NCBI GenBank assembly: GCA_037783545.1
Contig: JBBELK010000064.1
Span: 1,612,001-1,676,000 of the forward strand
DNA from: Henricia sp. BOLD:AAB3569
Lineage: Eukaryota; Echinodermata; Asteroidea; Spinulosida; Echinasteridae
Length of the DNA stretch: 64,000 nt
Reading direction: 5' to 3'
In this document: piece after piece, positions 23,501 through 35,500 of the stretch
Numbering within the stretch: position 1 is the first letter of the stretch
How the letters are laid out: every line of letters starts with the position of its first letter
The notes under the pieces: model-generated
The model's database searches: none
Told to the model about the DNA's origin: nothing
What the model saw: the letters and a program-made list of their open reading frames with translations, nothing else
Translations under genes and position numbers: made by a program

Positions 23501-26500
23501 CACACCCGATAGAACCAGCGCCGTGCTTATGCGAATCGCATTGCGCATACCGAGCTGCAAGCACGGCACTCGGACTCTCCCACTATGAGGGGAATCCTGG
23601 ATGATCTGTCACATTTGCAAAATTTTTGTTTAGGGACATGTTGGTCGGTATGTTTGATATTCGTTAAAGAAAAATTGCTGACAGTTTGATTCTTGAACAG
23701 TTTGATTCTTGAGTTTCGTGAACATGAATGAAAACAAAAAAATTGTCAGTTGGCCTCCGCTTCATAGGTTTACGCACACTTCGCTGACCATGTTTGTCAT
23801 CCGATCCCATGATGCATTGAGAATGTCGATAAGGTTTATTAACTGATCGAGTCTTCTCTCACCTTCCACAAAATTTGTCAAGATCTGGAAAACCTACGAT
23901 GGCTTTGGTTGTTTTTTGTTTGTTTTTGTTTTTAAAGGGACTGACAAATTTCAAATTAGCACTGACAGCCTTGTTTCAGATCATGAGCCATTATATAACG
24001 TCACACGTCTTTTCATGTCCAAATTTGTTCATGTGCATTGAGACTCTTGTTTTCGATGACATTTTGAAATTCTTTAATAATGGTCTGGACAGCCAGTCAA
24101 ATATCCAGCCATATCCAGACAGTCGTCCTTGATTGACACTCCATAGCAGGGTTGTAGTCGAGTCTATCACAAGTCCAGAGCCGACTAAGGTTTGTGACAA
24201 GTCCCGTACAAGTCTGTCACAAATCCAGTAACAAGAAGCAAAGGATGAACACGCACAAAAGAATGCCTTAAGCCGTGTCCGCATTGGACTTGGAAAATGG
24301 CTAAATTTTACTGCTGTCTGCATTTGGACTTTTTGACACAGTAAAATTTTACCGAGACCGTGGGAGAGCATGCGCAGTGTTCTTTCGTAGTTTGACCTTC
24401 ATGGCCTGGACATGCGCTTCAAAAGCGCTTTTACCGACTCACTGTGTCCGCATTGGACTTTTCGTCTCGGGAAAAGTTCCCTGGTAAATTTTCCTGGGCA
24501 GAAGTTGGCCAGGAAAAGTAACCGCTGGACTCAGGAAAAGTTACTGAGAGGAAAACGTCCGAGACTGTCCGCATTGGACTTTAAATGGGAAAAGTACCCA
24601 TCGTCTCGGTAAGTTTTCCCAGAAAGTCCAATGCGGACAGGCCTTTAGTTGGAGTTCATTTGAATAGCTTGTGACTTGAATTAAGACCATGGGACTTGTG
24701 GTGGCTTGTGGTGAACTCGTGGTGGACTCGTGGTGGACTCGAGGTGGACTCGAGGCGGACTCGAGGTGGATTCGAGGTGGATTCGAGGCGGACTCGTGGC
24801 GGACTCGTGGCGGACTCGTGGCGGACTTGTGCTGGACTTGTGCTGGACTCGACTACAACCCTGCTCCATACTGCCCAGTCATGGCCTAAAAACCCTTCAA
24901 CATAGTTCTTTGAAAAAGGACGTAATTAACTAATGATTGTTTATGTTTGATCCTGTGCAGGAGGCGTTGCATCGAGAGCAGATGTTGGAGCAGAAGCTAG
25001 CTGGTCTCCAGCGGGTATTGTCTTCCACTCAGGAGGCATCCGAGAGCAGCTGGCAGGCCCTGATTGATGAGGACCGACTACTGTCCAGGCTAGAGGTACT
25101 GGAGAGCCAGCTCAGGGCTTATTCAAAGGTAAGCAGGTTCTTAAGCTTTAATACTGAATTCCTTAAAGCTTACACAAACAGGAATGTAACACGTGGGAAA
25201 ATTGATAGAATGTTAATTGCCCAACGTAACTTGATTAGCAGTAGGGGCGTTCGAGATGCTTACACCGTGTAACACTAACTTACACCAGAGCGTTCTTTTA
25301 GCCATCACGTGATACACGAGTCTGCCCCGGTGGCAGCCACCACTGCCCGAGCTCGCGGGCAGGTCTGTGGTGTAATGCTTGGTGTAATGACGTCACCTAG
25401 TAACCACGAGTAGTAAAACATAACGGACAGTAAAACAAACGCCCCTAGTGTATACTCAATGCTTCCCCGATACACTATGAAAAAAAACTCTATTGCATGC
25501 TTGGGTAGGACTCCAGCACACAACCTGCATACTAGGCAGATGTCTTAACCACCTGACCACCGAGCTGGTGTTGAATGGCTTGTTCGAATCATTTAGCAGC
25601 AGGAACTGTAACTGACGGGAAGGTGATTTAGGAGAATGAAGAGAATGTTTATCCAAATATTCAGTTGTATATTAGTTACTAAATTAGACCCAGTGGAAAT
25701 GCAGGCTTAGAATTTGATAGAAAATTGAGAACTGGAGCCATTGTAGATTTTCATAGCCAGGATAGTGATACTCTGTTTTGGATTGCATTGCCAGCTTCAT
25801 CTCCCAGAATTGTGAAGTTGTACCTGTATGCAGCTAATGATCTTTAATACTTTAGTTTGAGAATGTGGAGAAGAAAAAAAACAAAAAACTATGCAGCATT
25901 TGAATTCCTTTCCAATTATGGTGATTGTAATTCCCACCTTAGACAGTTTACGCATCCCCATTGGCCGAGAGCACATCACGTGGTCAGTTTTAAATAGACG
26001 ATAAAGACCAGTGGTAACGACCGGCCGGCTGGCTCGCGTTTGTGCCCGCGCCCTAGTCAGCGCGTATGAAACACGCACACAGAAACTGCACGCTCCCGAA
26101 AGCAAAATGTGCACTGTGACAAAATCTACCTGGTCGTGTGCGTGCGCGTACTGCTACCAGTTTGAACGAACAACGTGATGAAAGGAAAAATTGAATGCAA
26201 AACAACAGGCTAATTTTGGTGAGTTTTACTGATTTACACAAAAAGGTATTTATGAATGGGCTCAGGCCATTATCAGTGTCCAGGCCCCTAGCCGGTTTTA
26301 AACGTACAGTATGTTTAAGACTGGCCAAACCCACTTTTAATCCCTAATTAAAATCCGTTCTTACATCTTCCATGTATTAGGCAAACTCAGAGGAGAGTAT
26401 ACGGAAGGAGCTAGTAGCTCTGCAAGAAGACAAGCACAACTATGAGTCCACTGCCAAGGAGTCCCTTAAGACAGCCCTGGAAGAGAAGCTGGAAGCATGT

Positions 26501-29500
26501 AGGAAACTATCCAATATGGAGGTGGGTTGAGATTTAAATCATTTACACGAGTCATATGTAGTCCTCATGTGACGCTGTAAACGCCATATCCAACAAAATT
26601 GAGATAATGATGTCAGTACATTCTCGATTGGTGGGACAATACGGTACATCTGTCAAATAGGTTATTGGCAAACTGTTATATCCCACAAAAAAACTGTTTT
26701 ACTTATTGGAATTTGCCATTACGTGTAGTGCTTAGTTGTATAAAATGCGTTTTGCATTGAAACTCTTTAAATCATAGTTGAGGTCTTACTCAGTGATGAG
26801 TACTGGATCTGTGTTATGTGGGTCATTCCATGGAAACAAGATGTAATTAGTACAATGCATAGTTCCGAGTTTGCCCAGTTAACTCCGCCCCCTTGGATAT
26901 TGTTGCTATGCCTCACACGCTATCCCTCAAAATGTCCACACACTGCACAAACCAATGGGACTTTCAACGGAAAACACAGATTCCTTGGAGAAAACTCAAA
27001 GGTATTCATGTTTCAGGGTCAACAGTTATCATAGAACACACTGAGTAAAGGGCCAGTAATACAGGGATGTCATATCACACGAAATACATGCTTTCTTACC
27101 TTTGAACAGCGAATCGTCCGGCCTTGAAACGTCCGGCCCGGATCACCGCATACAACACTGTACAAACTGTATGTTGTTGTGTTGTTGTGAGGCAATGCAC
27201 TTTGACCTATGTGGGCGATGTCTGCTAACTCTGTTGTGATTGGTCGGCGGGTTCGGCTTGATTGACAGGTCGGAACTATGCATTAGCTTGTCAAATAATG
27301 GTTGACAATTTGAAGTTTATCTGAATCAATGGTAATCTTCTGAACCTAAAGTTAATGCATAGTTCCGAGTTTGCCTAGTTAGCCCCGCCCCCTTGGATAT
27401 TGTTGCTATGGCTCACACGCTATCGTCAAAATGTCGGCACACAACGCACAAAGCAATGGGACTTTCAATGGAAAGCACAGATTCATGGGAGAAAACGCAA
27501 ACGTATTCATGTTTCAGGGTCGACAGTTATCTTAGAACACACTGAGTAAAGGGCCAGTAATACAGGGATGTCATATCATGACATACGTGCTTTCGTACCT
27601 TTGAACAACGAAACGACCGGCCTTGAAACCAAATTTTCACCCAGATCATCGCATACAACACTGTACAAATTGTATGGGGCCGGCAGAACATATCGCGTGA
27701 TCATGTTTTTGTGAGACAGTGCACTTTGACCTATGTGGGTGATGTCTGCTAGCTCTGTTGTGATTGGTCGGCGGGTTCGGTTGATTGACAGGTCGGAACT
27801 ATGCATTTCAGTTACAGTTAGAAAAGTTAGTTTACAAGATAATAGGGGACATACAGTAATGAATGATAACTCTCCTTATATTAGCATTGAAATTTATGAA
27901 GGTACTTGAAAACTTTAGAGCTTTTGCACCGGCGGCCATGACAGGGGGCAGGTTTTCTTATTTAAATTATGTGACAATAGATCCACAAAGTGACTACTTG
28001 TGCTTGACGTACTGTGACAATGTGACTGACCCCTGTCATGGCCGCTGTGCAAAGGCTCTATTGGAACAGAATGTTTATTACGCCAAGAGAGAAAGGAAAT
28101 TAAAGTGTGCCATGTTAGTGTGCCATGTTAGGGGGCGATCAACAACAGCGTTTATAAGGCTTTTGAGTGAAAGTTCCATATTTGTCCGTGTACAGAGGAT
28201 GCTGAGTAATTCAGAAGACGAGTGCACCCACACCAAGGAGGAGCTGGAGCGTCTTCAAGCTGAGCAGCAGACCCTCTTATCCCAGCACTTAGACGTAGCC
28301 ACTGAGCTGAAGGAAGTCACACAGAAACTAACTGAGGCAGAGAAGATGCACGCTGATGAGGTGAGAGGTTGACCAAAATTAGAAGCTGCATAAAATGGGT
28401 ATATTTAACCCATTCGTGGGTGCTGTACTTGGGTGATATTGGAGGGGATAGGTGAGAGGCTTGTGAGGAGCGTGTTTGAGGGGGCTTCAGGAGGAACTTG
28501 TGGAAGACTTGCAAGGGATTTATCAGGGACTTATGAGGGACTTGCAAGGCACTTGTGAGGCCTTTGGGAGGCTCTTGGGAGGCCCTTGGGAGGCCCTTGG
28601 GAGGCCCTTGGGAGGCCCTTGGGAGGCCCTTGCGAGGCACTTGCGAGGCACTTGCGAGGCACTTGCGAGGCACTTGCGAGGCACTGGCGAGAGTCATGCA
28701 AGGAGAGTGTGATGGTCTCAACTACAGTCTTGATCTCTCCTCACCACCTCAAAATTGATTTGTTTTTGTTGAGTAGTATAGACTGTATCAAATATCTGCT
28801 ATCTTGTAGGGAAGTTTCATCGTTCCTTGAGGACATGCATGGTTGCACATTTGCAAATGGTTGCACATTTGCAAATGGTTGCACATATGTAAATGGTTGC
28901 ACATTGTTGACCAATTTAAATGTCAAAAGTTGCATCACAAGATGGCAGCTATTGGATATGGTCTATAGTTGGGAGGTAAAAAGGTGGATGCATGTTTTTT
29001 TGCATTGATGCTTTCCTAAACCTATGTTAAATTCGAAGATTCTAATTTGTCAGTCAGATGCTAGGCCATGTCCGGATTTCATCTCGTTTCAGAGGTAAAT
29101 ATTAGATTCTCCTTACCCGATTTGTGTGATAGGTGGAGAGATTAACAATCGAGAAGACAGAACTTGAGCGCAAGGTGGACATTGCATCCCGCGAAGAGGT
29201 TGCCTTGGCAACCAGGATTGAGGAGATGCAGGCAGAGTGCGACTTTTCCAGGGACCAGCTTGCTGCTGTCAAACGTGAGTCACAAGCCGCATTCACATTG
29301 AATATTTTGTGGTAATACTTGCACAGTCCAGTTAAATTCTCAAATGTTCAACATCTGAATAAATCTCTGTCATCTGATTGGTGCGTTGTTGATCAGTACT
29401 GTATGCTACATCAAGAAGCTGACGCCTTCTATCAGGTGAATGTTATGACTTAAGTCAAACAAGCTATACACTACTAACAATAAGTTAGGGATATTGTGGG

Positions 29501-32500
29501 GTGTACGCAAATATTTTATTGAGGGTATGCATTCCGCTTGAATGATTTTATATATAATTAGACATGTGTAAGGCGTGACAGACACACCTTGTCACAGGAA
29601 TAGGTGAAAACAGTAATTGGAAGAAAAAATCCATAAATACAACATATCAATATCCCTAACTTATTGTGAGTAGGTACATGGGTCATTCCATAAATACGGG
29701 ACCCAGTGTCCCCCTTTACGTCGTGACACTTCCGGAGTTGATTGTTATACATACCGGGCTTCAGAGAACGGTTACCCTCAGCATATGAACAATATATGGC
29801 CTCGTAAATCGAACAACACCTTTGCCTGTTAATATTACCCAAAACATGACGAGAACGATTCAATAAACTGGTGCGATCTTCTAAATGCAAGTGTGACATT
29901 TTGAAATTTATATTGAAGAATTATTGAAATTTTGCTCATAATATAATTTGAATTTATAAGGTACAGGTTCTACAGGTGGGTAAAACCAGAAGCTACCTTT
30001 TCCAGAAAGAACCTGGTCAAAAAGACTTGAAATGTAATCGTAAGAATTAAAAAATGCCTTGGTGTCTCCACTTACGTCGTTAAACAATTTTCTCGAATAT
30101 TATCAAAACTATGACACCAATACATGTCTAAAGGTTTGGAAATTGTTTCAAATATCCTACACTATTCAGAAATTGCACGGAAATTTCTTCAAAATATTTT
30201 GGTAACTTGAAAAGGCCATTTTTACAAATGCATAAAAATGTCACACTTTGGCCCCCATATTTATGGAATGACCCACATGTACATAGAAACTCCAATACAT
30301 ACATGTACCTTTCCCAGACAATTACAGCTAAACGACACATTTTGAAGAAATGCTTGTGCGAAACATCCTATTCCACTTTGGTACATTCTTTCCAAAAGGT
30401 ACATTCTGAAAACGTTAACATTCTTTAGAGTCATAATATAAGAAGCTGAAAAAAAGGCAGTGTGAGATGATTGTTGCTCGATTCAAACCGGCTACTCGCC
30501 ACCGGCCAGCTCGGTGGTTGAGTGGTTAAGACGTCTGCCTAGTATGCAGGAGGTCGTGGGTTCGAGTCCCACCCGAGTATGCTATGAAGCTTTTCTCAGT
30601 GTCTTGATGAAGCACTGAGTATAGACCGTATCGAATAGCCGCCATTTCGTGGGGCACCTTTTGTTACTTAAACCGTTCAACAATAGAAGCACAATATGTG
30701 CAACCATGCATGTCCTCAAGGAACAAAGAAACTGCCCCACGAAATGACGGCTATTCGATACGGTCTATACAGTGTTAACTAAGTTAAGTCGGGTAAGGGA
30801 GAAAAAAAAACCCTATTGGTATTTTTTATTAAACACTAGGTGAATGTACGTTTCAATTTTTATTAAAAATTGACCTTTTTAGTTCGCTTTGAGGAAGTGC
30901 AAGAGCAGCTCAACCACGGCGTCAAAGAGACAGAAAAATCTGACAACATTGACGACCAGGAAAAGGAGAAAAATATGAAGATTATTGGGGAGAAAGATGA
31001 CGTAAAACAAATCATCACGAAAGAAGACACGGACTCCTCAGATGCTAAAGATAACACACTAGGTGAGTTCAGGGGTGGATGGCAGTTAACCAGGAAGGTT
31101 ATGAACCTATCAATTGTTCCCCCTCTCTCTCCTCCCTCCCCCCTCCCCCTCCCCCCAGGCTACCCGTCTTAAGAGGTGGGGATTATCAGTTTTTTCACAA
31201 TGATGTGAGGCAGATCATTGTGAAGTACAGAATTGTGTTGTTATATCCTGCCTTGGCTCTGCACAATACTTCCCTGAATTTTGCTCGCTGTATGACAGCA
31301 TCATTGGCAGCTATTTTGCATTTCACTGTCATTCCGTACACTCTCATTGACTGTGATATATACATAAATAAAATATCCATCCGTCAACGTGTTCTTGCAA
31401 TAAGTTATTGCGCGAATGCAGAATGTGCTACATGCACAATATCATGCGTCCAGCATACATGTACACCCTAATGCAAAAGACAGTTTTGCATTTGTGCATG
31501 TGGGTTATGTTTCTGTGTCTGAATTTGATGTGCACGTAGGGATATGGCTGGTGCGCGCACAGCTGTGGCTATTAAGTATGCGTAATCAGAAGATTAGTAT
31601 GACTTGTATCCTAACTAGTAGAGGTACATGTACATGTACATGTACATGTATCATATCCACAGTGGTACATGTATGTGCATGCGCAGGATCATATGCAGTG
31701 TTCTACACTACTAAAAATTTTGTCCGGGCGTGCTGAGCAGCGCCCTCGTGCGGTGAACACTGATCAACCCCCTGTTTGCCGCGTTAGGGCGCTGTTCAAA
31801 ACAGATGCAACTGTCATGGCTATTATCTATCATGGATTGGGTCGCCGATGCGATAAATATGTGTAGTTAGTGAACGATAATGAAACCAGCGGCCAGTGAA
31901 ACATGTTTGGGGACTTTACACCTAATTTTAGAAACTACAGTGTCTCTAGATACATGTAATTAACATTGCCTACATCCAGTTTTCCATACTGCAATAATGT
32001 CGATTACATGTCAATGTTTGATAATGTTAAAGCATGAAAAATGTTTACATTATTTAAGCCCTCCCTTTGTTTGTTCAGACAACAGCAGCAACTCGGTCAA
32101 AGAAGATGATATTGAGAAAGATGCCAAGGAGGAGACCAAGGAGAAAGCCAACGAAGCAGAAGAGAAATCTCAACTCAATGGGCAGATCACTCCTACAGGT
32201 ATCTGTTATTTATATCTTAAACAGTTTATGAATTCCCATTGGCAGAGAGCATGTCGTGTGGGTGGTCTTTATCCCTTGCACTGTCATGCCCTTATCAGTA
32301 ATTTTATAGAATTTTAATAAATTTTAGTTTGTGCCAACAGATTTACATGAACTCTATTCAGAATAAGTTGTTAATTCTAAAAGTATCCTAAAATGTACCT
32401 TTTATGCTCCACTTTATGCTCCGATTGTGTATCTGCAGTTACAGACTCGTCATCAGCCCTATCCCTTGCCTGTCGTTGCCCACCCATACCACAACCGCGT

Positions 32501-35500
32501 TGCCTTGAACCATCCCAAGTTGACCGCCTGTCCTAATGTTATCGTTACGCACAATCTGACTCTGTTCATTGATGTCCACGTCATCAGAATTACTGTCCTA
32601 ATTCCCCACGTCCTTACCACTAGAGTCTTCAAAATCGGAATCTAAATCATCGTCGCTATCACTTTCACGTTCGGACTGGCTTCCTTCAATGTCAGAGTAA
32701 AATCATTCTGTATTTCATCCAAAACTTTACTCACGGATTTTCGGTTTGCCTTGCTGCACGATGCCATGTTTAAATACACCAATACGCCACACGGCCGAAG
32801 CGGGTTTGTTTACGTATTTTGATTAGCTGATATGTTACGTTCCGAAAAGAATGAACCAATCAAATTGCCTGTTACAACTCACCTAGGCAGAAATACTATG
32901 CAATTAGATAGTGGGGGAAGTACTTAGCTTTCTACGACATCACCAGGAATCATTCGAATTGGTCATTCAACAGAACGTACTGGTACGCCGGTGGCCTGTG
33001 GATGGGGAATTAATTGGACATACTGGTACGCCAGCGGCACGCTAAGGGTTAAAGGACGATAAAGGCGTGGCTGGTTTTATATTTTTAGTTTGCCCTAGAA
33101 TGGAAAATGTACACTCAAAAACGTGCACCTGCAAATTGATAACCAAAGTTCGCAGTAAGTTTACCTATGTGTACAACGTGCATTGAATGTGGGTAATGCA
33201 CGATCAAACAAAAAGCAACATTTGACCGTGGTGAAAAAGTTCCAATATTTCTACCGCGCTCTGCACCCGGCCTACAGAACAGTTTCTATTAATGCATGAT
33301 ATTATACAGACTGCTGTACGGATATAGTGCCCTCTGTCTACTTCTAGTGCATAGTCTGGTTCCGCGGTACTTTATTCATGGATGATGCGGTCGGAATTCA
33401 GAATAATTAAAAAATATATATATATACTGCATTTTTTTTGACTTGAGGAGTTGCATGCCTGTAAAGCGCTCTGTGTTGAAAATTTTCGTTGTTATGTGCC
33501 ACACCTTGTTTTGCATAAATTTGGTTTGTTAATGATGCCAAAGGTCACAAAATTCAAAGACGACTTGGCATGTGACCTTAATGCTAAACCAAATTTATGT
33601 AAAACATGATGCGTGTGCATAACGCCGGGCATGTTTTGGTTTGTTGTGACGCCAAAGGGCACATTGTCTATACTTGTAAATGCTATGTAAATTTCCAAAT
33701 TATAATTACGCTTGCATTCAATTATGCATTGATCATCATTCACACTGTTGGTATTGCACAGCCATATGTGAAAGGCCAATTAAGTGCTAATCATCTGGTA
33801 TGGACACTCGCACATCCTGTACCATCCCATGTATTGTCAAGACCTTCAAGGGGCCTTCACAAGAGTGGTAGTGATAAAAGTACTGGTCTAACAACAGCCC
33901 AATGACAAAGGTCAAACACTCTCAGTAGAAATCCATTGTTTCGGTTTTGCATATATAAAACCACAGGAAGTTGTAAAGACTTGTAAGGCCCTGTTTAGGC
34001 CTTGACTTTAACACTATAAGTTTCCTAGCCAGATCTCGGGTATAGTTGCAGTCTGCTAGTTCATTGAAACAGACAAATTGTGCAGTTGGGACAGACTTTG
34101 CTTTAGGCGAATTCACACAGCCTTTTCATTTGTAAATTTGACGTGAGTCCCTTTTAGTCGAGGACCTGACTCAGATTTGTATGCACTTCATTCAGGAGAG
34201 GATAACTCTTCTCATATCTAGGCTAATTTGACCCCAAGGAACAACTTGGGATGTGTGCCAAATTCGCTATCTGGGGCGAAAATTACCGCGCCCCTTTTAA
34301 GATGGACACTCCCTTTTTTCATCAGAAGTGCTGCTTCCGACATAGTTGTATCTACTGTACTTGACTGATATGAGCTAATTTGACCTCGAGGAACAACTTG
34401 GGATGTGTGCCAAATTCGCTATCCGGGACGAAATACCCGAAAAAGACAACGCCCTTTTTAAGATGGCCACTCCCTTTTTTTTCATCAGAAGTGCTTCTTC
34501 CGACATAGTTGTATTTACTGAACTCAACTGATATGAGCTACTTTGACCTCGAGGAACAACTTGGGATGTGTGCCAAATTCGCTATCCGGGACGAAATATC
34601 CGAAAAAGACCACGCCCTTTTAAAGATGGCCACTCCCTTTTTTCATCAGAAGTGCTTCTTCCGACATAGTTGTATCTACTGAACTCAACTGATATGAGCT
34701 ACTTTGACCTCGAGGAACAACATGGGATGTGTGCCAAATTCGCTATCCGGGACGAAATATCCGAAAAAGACCACGCCCTTTTAAAGATGGCCACTCCCTT
34801 TTTTCATCAGAAGTGCTTCTTCGGACATAGTTGTATCTACTGTACTTGACTGATATAAGCTAATATGACCCCAAGGAACAACTTGGAATTTGTGCCAATA
34901 TCGCTACCTGGGGAGAAGTACCCAAAAACGACCCAGGTCCTAGACTATTTTAGAAAAAGCGGCATGTAAGGAATTTGGAGTGAAATTTCGCACTGAAACC
35001 ACGGAATCAACTTGAACAGCAAGTGTTCTTGTAATTCTGTGATTTTCAGTGCGTGATTTCATTACAAATTCCCTCCTGGCCGCTTTTTCCCGAAACAACA
35101 CGCGTCGCATTTACGTGCAAAAAGATTCAGTGTGAATTCACCCTTGTAAAAATTGTTGTTGTGCCAATATATGAGATGGCGCAGAAGTGGTAAGGTCAAA
35201 TTGCAGTTTGTTATCATGGAATGAATGCATTTATAACCATTATCGATCGTTCTTATTATTATTATTTGTTCAACAGACGCATCTCCCTCGAGGTTACTCC
35301 CGTTACTGCATCAGGGAACTCTCGATGAACAACTAGAGAGATATAGAGGTAAAAGGCAATCCATAATTATTTGGTCGAAATTTGGTCTTCATCAAACGTT
35401 GTCCTACGACGAACATCATCCACTGAACAATTAATATTTCATAATTAGTATGACTTTTATAGCCAAATATTTTGTCGGTGCCTTGTCTTTTAGCAAATGG

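Noticed and set aside
24681..24905. Trp/Gly/Asp-rich reading frames in several frames
   Set aside because: Caused by a 12-bp minisatellite whose period is a multiple of three.
27863..28195. Long open frame leading into exon 7
   Set aside because: Most of it is the GGCGGCCATGACAGG MITE, and the family similarity starts exactly after the acceptor at 28195.
28317..28721. Reading frames of ~130 residues on both strands with repeated Ala/Ser/Gln or Gly/Arg/Trp
   Set aside because: Again a 12-bp minisatellite; the true exon 7 ends at 28360 before it.
30502..30575. Possible tRNA gene with good B box
   Set aside because: No acceptor-stem pairing, and a second decayed copy exists on the other strand at 25490-25569.
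34222..34940. CRISPR-like array
   Set aside because: Repeat units are ~160 bp with no short-repeat/unique-spacer structure, and the DNA is plainly eukaryotic (spliced gene, SINEs).
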